Positions 38,584-43,122 of a stretch of DNA of 43,122 bases are shown here, one piece after another; position 1 is the stretch's first letter; each line of letters starts with the position of its first letter. This DNA comes from CALVLD01 sp964467585 (GTDB taxonomy: Bacteria > Bacillota > Clostridia > Christensenellales > CAG-138), in assembly GCA_964467585.1 (NCBI GenBank), contig CAYXRF010000013.1, positions 1-43,122 of the forward strand. Reading direction: 5' to 3'. Both the position numbers and the translations under genes were made by a program. The notes under the pieces were generated by a model, which ran no database searches, was not told the origin of the DNA, and was given only the letters and a program-made list of their open reading frames with translations.

Positions 38584-41364
38584 ATGCTTCAAATAAAGAA
38601 TATTCGCAAAAAATACGTCACGGGTGAGCTCACCCAAATGGCGCTTGATGATGTCTCTCTTTGTTTTCGTGACAACGAGTTTGTTGCCGTTCTCGGTCCC
38701 AGCGGTTCCGGAAAAACAACTCTTTTGAATGTTGTTGGCGGTCTTGACCGTTATGACGACGGAGATCTGATAATTAACGGAATATCAACAAAAAAATATC
38801 GTGACAGGGATTGGGACGCATACCGAAATCATACGATTGGCTTTGTTTTCCAAAGCTACAATCTGATACCTCACCAATCGGTGCTTGCAAACGTCGAGCT
38901 TGCCCTGACAATTGGCGGCGTCTCACGAAACGAACGCAGACGGCGTGCGGCGGAGGCTTTGGAGATGGTTGGTCTTGGCGATCAGCTTCACAAAAAGCCG
39001 AACCAAATGTCCGGCGGACAGATGCAGCGTGTTGCTATCGCCCGCGCACTGGTAAACGACCCCGACATACTGCTTGCGGACGAACCGACAGGCGCGCTTG
39101 ACTCTGCGACGAGCACACAGGTTGTCGAGCTTTTGAAAGAGGTTTCAAAAGACAGGCTTGTGATAATGGTTACTCATAACGGAGAGCTTGCATCACGATA
39201 CGCAACAAGGATAGTCAAGCTGTGCGACGGCAAAATAACTGACGATTCCAATCCTTTTTTGCCCGAAGCAAAAGGCGTTGAGCCAAAGCATCAGACCATG
39301 GGCAAGGCGCGTATGTCGTTTCTGACCTCACTCTCACTCAGCGCAAACAATCTGCGCACAAAAAAGGGTCGAACTCTGCTGACCGCTTTTGCAGGCTCTA
39401 TCGGGATAATCGGCATTGCGCTTATACTCTCCCTCTCGACAGGCGTTGATAACTACATTGACGACATTCAGAAGGAAACTATGTCGTCCTGCCCAATTAC
39501 CCTCACGGCTGAAACATTTGATATGAGCGCGATGATGGGTATCCGCGGTGAGATGATGGGAGAACGCCAGGATGACGGCAGCGTTGAGCGTTCGGACGGC
39601 GTATACTCCGATAACACATCCCTTAAAGTATCCGAGGCATTATCTTCAAGCCTTGCAAAAAACAATCTGACAGCTTTTCGGCAGTATCTGAACAGCCCTG
39701 ATTGCGAGCTGCTGCGATACGTTGGTGAAAACGGCATTGTGTACACATATAACACAGGCTTCAGCGCTTATTCATACGACAGTCATGGCGCACTTGTCAA
39801 TTCCGATGCCGATATCGAAAGCATAACAGGCAGCACGACGTCAGGTATTGGCATGGGCAGCTTTGGCGCGATGGGCTATATTACCGGTGAATATGCAACT
39901 TCCGGCGTTGCGGAAAACTTTGAAGAGCTGATGGGAGGAGTAGGCGATGAAGCTGTCAGTCCTTTGATTTTGAATAGCTATGAGGTTGTTTACGGAACAT
40001 GGCCCAACGCATATGACGAGGTTGTGCTCGTTGTTGATAAAAACAATTCAATATCTTCAACCGTCTTATATCAGCTTGGCTTTGTAGCTTCCGATGAGCT
40101 CAAGATTATGTGCGACAGTATAGAAAACGGCAATGAGCCTTCGGAAATACGTTTTGACTATGAGGATATGTGCGCCCATGTGTTCTATGTGGTTCCCGCG
40201 TGCGACTCATATATCGAAAACGACGATGGTACATATACCTGTGTTGCGGGCAACGCACTCTATACGGATGCTCTCATCGACTCAGGCGTCAAGCTTAGGA
40301 TTGTCGGAATTATTCGTCCGCTTGATGATGCGTCGAACGCCTCTGTTTCTTCCTGTGTCGCTTATACCTCAGCCTTGACAGACTACTTGATAGATCATAC
40401 AGATAACAGCCCTGTTGTTGCTGCGCAGGAAGCCAATCCTTCTTATAATATTCTCACAGGTATGCCCTTTGCCGCCGAGAACGACGCGCAAAAGGTTGAA
40501 GATGCAAAGTCATACATATTGCAGCTCAACACTTCCGCAAAAGCAGTGCTGTGGCAGCTTATACTCCAAAGCACGCAGCAGTATCCCTCCGGTTCTGCGC
40601 CGTCCGATGGTTCCATGCCGTCCGATGGTATGGGCAGCACAAATTACGGCAACGATGAGGCTTCTATGGCTGCGGCGTTGGACGCATGGCTTGCGGATTC
40701 TCCGGATGAGTCTTTTCTTATCTCGTTCTATGATGAATACGTCTCCGGATCAAGCTATGATGATAACATGTCGGCGTTTGGCAAGGTCAGCTATGACGCT
40801 CCATCCTCTATAAGCATATATACCGACAGCTTTGAGGATAAGGAGTCTGTGATTGAATGCATATCCCGATATAACGATACGGTTGACGAAAGCAAGCGTA
40901 TCACCTATACCGATTATGTCGGGCTTTTGACAAACTCCATAACATCAATTGTTGATGTTATTTCATATGTATTGATTGCCTTTGTGGGTGTTTCGCTTGT
41001 GGTTTCCTGCATAATGATAGGTATAATAACTCACATATCCGTGCTTGAACGCACAAAGGAAATAGGCATACTGAGAGCGTTGGGCGCATCAAAGCGCAAT
41101 ATATCGCAGGTGTTTAACGCCGAAACGATAATAATCGGTTTTGCAGCGGGTCTGCTTGGAGTGGGGATATCCGCACTGCTTACCATTCCGATAAACGCCA
41201 TCATTGGCGCTTTAACCGGTGTAAACACAGTTAAGGCAACACTGCCGATAACGTCCGCTTTGATACTGATCGTTATCAGCGTTGCCATAACAGTGCTTGG
41301 TGGTTTGATTCCGGCGCGCAAAGCCGCAAAAAAGGATCCCGTTATAGCGTTGAGAACTGAGTGA
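38584..41364 (+). CDS. ABC transporter, fused ATPase and MacB/FtsX-type permease
   Basis: A 926-residue single-chain half-transporter. The ATPase (about 1-225) has Walker A GPSGSGKTT (38-46), signature MSGGQMQRVAIARAL, Walker B ILLADEPTGALD and the switch His in VTHNGE. A permease follows with one membrane helix (about 268-292), a very large outer region (about 295-785) and three C-terminal helices of the FtsX type (about 786-920), with ERTKEIGILRALGASKRNI between. MacB-type proteins are mechanotransmitters rather than importers, for peptides, lipids or antibiotics. The outer region holds a Ser/Gly-rich repeat (PSDGSMPSDGMG). I use the ATG at 38584, with GGAGGG 5 bases upstream. Substrate unknown. 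Confidence 0.93.
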   Translation: MLQIKNIRKKYVTGELTQMALDDVSLCFRDNEFVAVLGPSGSGKTTLLNVVGGLDRYDDGDLIINGISTKKYRDRDWDAYRNHTIGFVFQSYNLIPHQSVLANVELALTIGGVSRNERRRRAAEALEMVGLGDQLHKKPNQMSGGQMQRVAIARALVNDPDILLADEPTGALDSATSTQVVELLKEVSKDRLVIMVTHNGELASRYATRIVKLCDGKITDDSNPFLPEAKGVEPKHQTMGKARMSFLTSLSLSANNLRTKKGRTLLTAFAGSIGIIGIALILSLSTGVDNYIDDIQKETMSSCPITLTAETFDMSAMMGIRGEMMGERQDDGSVERSDGVYSDNTSLKVSEALSSSLAKNNLTAFRQYLNSPDCELLRYVGENGIVYTYNTGFSAYSYDSHGALVNSDADIESITGSTTSGIGMGSFGAMGYITGEYATSGVAENFEELMGGVGDEAVSPLILNSYEVVYGTWPNAYDEVVLVVDKNNSISSTVLYQLGFVASDELKIMCDSIENGNEPSEIRFDYEDMCAHVFYVVPACDSYIENDDGTYTCVAGNALYTDALIDSGVKLRIVGIIRPLDDASNASVSSCVAYTSALTDYLIDHTDNSPVVAAQEANPSYNILTGMPFAAENDAQKVEDAKSYILQLNTSAKAVLWQLILQSTQQYPSGSAPSDGSMPSDGMGSTNYGNDEASMAAALDAWLADSPDESFLISFYDEYVSGSSYDDNMSAFGKVSYDAPSSISIYTDSFEDKESVIECISRYNDTVDESKRITYTDYVGLLTNSITSIVDVISYVLIAFVGVSLVVSCIMIGIITHISVLERTKEIGILRALGASKRNISQVFNAETIIIGFAAGLLGVGISALLTIPINAIIGALTGVNTVKATLPITSALILIVISVAITVLGGLIPARKAAKKDPVIALRTE

Positions 41365-41422
41365 CGTCGCATGAATAGGCGTGCAAGGTCATCGCTTTAA
41401 TTAAGTGTTCTCGGTCCGTCCT

Positions 41423-41464
41423 CTCAAGCCGCCTCTGTATTAACACGACAGTTGGCGGCTTGAG
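41423..41464. repeat. Long inverted repeat after the ABC transporter gene
   Basis: CTCAAGCCGCC (41423-41433) and GGCGGCTTGAG (41454-41464) pair perfectly over 11 bases; CTGT/ACAG in the loop can extend the structure. No T-run follows, so it is either a factor-independent stop without a tail, an mRNA 3' stabiliser or a binding site. Confidence 0.6.
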
Positions 41465-41702
41465 GCTTGCCGAGGCATACCGAACAAGTCATATTCTTCT
41501 TTTGCGTAATGTAAAAGCCGTCCTATACAGCACGCTATTCATTTTCATCCAAGCGGCATTCCGTGTTAATATACCTTTTTATGTATTGCAATACTTTCTT
41601 TTGATTTGGGGGTGTTTTGTAACTTTTGGGATATGTTGTCATTTTCGTTCACGAAAAGTTCACACTCACGTTTCAAATCGAATAAAAAAGTATGGCATTC
41701 TA
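41465..41702. other. Non-coding stretch ahead of the secreted protein gene
   Basis: Part of the 425-base gap between two plus-strand genes. A 90-codon frame at 41460-41732 runs through it but has no ribosome site and covers the promoter. I see no RNA gene or repeat besides the flanking palindromes. Confidence 0.4.
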
Positions 41703-41722
41703 TATACCATATGTGGTATAAT
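41703..41722 (+). promoter_or_regulatory. Extended -10 promoter covered by a palindrome
   Basis: TGG-TATAAT (TATAAT at 41717-41722) is an extended -10; no good -35 is present. A perfect inverted repeat, TATACCA-TATG-TGGTATA (41703-41720), overlaps it, so a repressor or activator may control the secreted protein. The leader to the ATG is about 60 bases. Confidence 0.5.
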
Positions 41723-41789
41723 GGGATATTAAAAACCACGGCAGAATAATCGGCCGGGGGTAAACTATCATTTCAGGAGGAAACACGAA

Positions 41790-43122
41790 ATGTCAAAGAC
41801 CACAAAGCTTCTCGCCGTTATACTGACGGCAGTGATGACACTGGCAATGCTGCCCGTGGCTTCATTGGCTATGGCAATTGATGCCTCAGCAATGGAAGCA
41901 ACTCGACTTGGGTATCTTGACGCGGTATGGGAAGATCTCGATGCCGTTGAGTCCGAGATGCTTGCACTTGGCGCCACCCCCTCGGAGGTAACAATGGCCG
42001 TTTACAAAGCGGCACTGAAACTGGATCTCGTTGATGAAGGCAGCATTGCCGACCTCGATGATAACGGCTTCTCCTTCAAGGTTAATGGTATGGCGAGCGG
42101 TTACGATTATAAGATCCGTAACACTGCATTCCAGTCCTCTCTCACAAGTGAGGCTGTTGATCAGATTATTGAAGTCGTTGGCACAAAGAACAGCCCCAGC
42201 AGCACTAACGTTCTTCTTGTCGGGCCTTGGTATGCAAGCGATACGAGCTTTACAGACCAATACAAGACAGAGGCGCAGTCAATCGCAACAGCAACCGGCG
42301 GCACATACACCCTTATCAAGGATTCAAGTGCGACAGGTACCGCTGTAGCGGCTGCATACACAGGCAAGGGCGTTGTTATATATGACTCTCACGGAGCGGC
42401 GTATAACAGCACATCCTATCTCTGCCTCACCGCAAGCACCGGTCTTACGTCTTCAGACTATTCAAACGGTTGGGCGTATAACGGCGGCTCTTGGTATGGC
42501 ATTGATGGTCGTTACATCAAAAACTACGTTTCCGGCACTCTTTCCAACTGCATAGTATGGATGGCAATCTGCGAAGGTATGAAGTCATCCGGCGGCGGCG
42601 TAACCGGTACGGCTCTTCTGTCCGCAGGCGCAGCGTGCGTATACGGCTATTCACAGTCTGTTTCCTTCACGGGAGACTATAAGTACGAGACATACTTCTG
42701 GAACATGATGAAAAATGGCTCCACGGTTTCAGAGGCATACACAAGCATGACGGCTTCCCTCGGCAATTGGGATCCGGCATACAGCTCTTCATCCGGCGCT
42801 GCATGGCCCATCGTCATGAGCCCCACGGATTCCTTCCCCTCCAACCCTGACAGTCATCAGACTGTAACCTGCGATTGGACGCTTATGGGCAGCACCACAA
42901 CTGATCCCGTTGCTATTACCAGCGCTTCCATCGCTGCTGTTACCGTCAACGTTGGCGCGACTGCACAGTCTGTTCTGACGGTTGCCCCCACAAATGTTGA
43001 TTACACCGTAACATATGCCAGCTCCAATACCTCCGTTGCAACGGTAAACTCCAGCGGAGTTGTTACAGGCGTTGCCGGGGGCACCGCGACATTGACTGCA
43101 ACTATCCATGATAACGTTGCCA
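41790..43122 (+). CDS. Secreted caspase-like (clan CD) cysteine protease candidate with Ig-like domain, partial
   Basis: The frame is open to the window end (444 codons seen). AGGAGG (41775-41780) precedes the ATG by 9 bases. A signal peptide covers about residues 1-28 (LLAVILTAVMTLAMLPVASLAMA). Residues about 138-330 resemble the caspase fold of clan CD proteases (gingipain, CHAT, C11 types): a strand VLLVGPWYAS, a hydrophobic strand ending in Asp-Ser-His201-Gly (VVIYDSHG), and a strand ending at Cys261 (CIVWMAICEG), the expected His/Cys pair. From about 375 a bacterial Ig-like (Big_2) domain begins, with VTYASSNTSVATVNSSGVV. The protein is probably cell-surface or secreted. Protease activity is inference; no specificity residues can be read. 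Confidence 0.75.
   Translation, partial: MSKTTKLLAVILTAVMTLAMLPVASLAMAIDASAMEATRLGYLDAVWEDLDAVESEMLALGATPSEVTMAVYKAALKLDLVDEGSIADLDDNGFSFKVNGMASGYDYKIRNTAFQSSLTSEAVDQIIEVVGTKNSPSSTNVLLVGPWYASDTSFTDQYKTEAQSIATATGGTYTLIKDSSATGTAVAAAYTGKGVVIYDSHGAAYNSTSYLCLTASTGLTSSDYSNGWAYNGGSWYGIDGRYIKNYVSGTLSNCIVWMAICEGMKSSGGGVTGTALLSAGAACVYGYSQSVSFTGDYKYETYFWNMMKNGSTVSEAYTSMTASLGNWDPAYSSSSGAAWPIVMSPTDSFPSNPDSHQTVTCDWTLMGSTTTDPVAITSASIAAVTVNVGATAQSVLTVAPTNVDYTVTYASSNTSVATVNSSGVVTGVAGGTATLTATIHDNVA

Noticed and set aside
41460..41732. 90-codon frame between the ABC transporter and the secreted protein
   Set aside because: No ribosome site, and it spans the palindromic promoter of the next gene.
1..43122. CRISPR array, insertion sequence or prophage
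   Set aside because: No regular spaced repeats, transposase-like frames or phage structural genes are visible on either strand.

Overview
The window reads as chromosome of a spore-forming member of the Clostridia (Firmicutes) of moderate G+C content. The grounds are the complete order spoIIIAA to spoIIIAH, then asp23-amaP-nusB-xseA-xseB-ispA-dxs-tlyA-nadK-recN-spoIVB-spo0A, a Clostridia-type miaB-mutS-mutL-miaA-hfq block beside lexA, strong GGAGG Shine-Dalgarno sites and sigma-A-like promoters. The exact lineage cannot be read by eye; a gut-type uncultured clostridial group is a guess.

Layout. 1-2.8 kb: a secreted peptidoglycan-binding protein, pgsA, and a Cys-rich protein divergent from lexA. 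2.8-11.2 kb: a minus-strand repair and RNA-modification operon (miaB, mutS, mutL, miaA, hfq, PLP lyase). 11.3-14.1 kb: type II pantothenate kinase, a GNAT acetyltransferase and deoB. 14.1-25.4 kb: a long minus-strand operon, read in transcription order asp23, amaP, nusB, xseA, xseB, ispA, dxs, tlyA, nadK, recN, spoIVB, spo0A. 25.5-30.0 kb: spoIIIA operon, including a very short spoIIIAF. 30.2-36.3 kb: an unknown membrane protein, pgeF/ylmD, nrdR, a YlmC/YmxH protein, a zinc-ribbon membrane protein, radA and an anchored propeller-like protein. 36.3-37.7 kb: an aquaporin, tRNA-Thr(GGU) and tRNA-Pro(GGG). 37.7-43.1 kb: a less conserved part with a small unknown protein, an ATPase-permease fusion and a secreted caspase-like protein cut by the window end.

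The core is housekeeping (repair, isoprenoids, tRNA modification) joined to forespore-engulfment sporulation genes. The spoIIIA products build the channel between mother cell and forespore; SpoIVB is the signalling protease for sigma-K activation; Spo0A is the master regulator. A sigma-A-like promoter between spoIIIAH and asp23 separates the sporulation unit from the housekeeping unit.

The most unusual points are these. (1) The Spo0A in the conserved position has a receiver domain without the phosphoacceptor Asp, the paired acidic residues or the conserved Lys, and a changed recognition helix. (2) SpoIIIAF is reduced to its two membrane segments (52 residues). (3) nadK appears to be preceded by an extended -10 placed for a leaderless transcript. 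(4) A 17-bp palindrome lies between the divergent lexA and Cys-rich promoters. (5) A secreted protein with a clan CD (caspase-like) His/Cys pair and a bacterial Ig-like domain lies at the right end.
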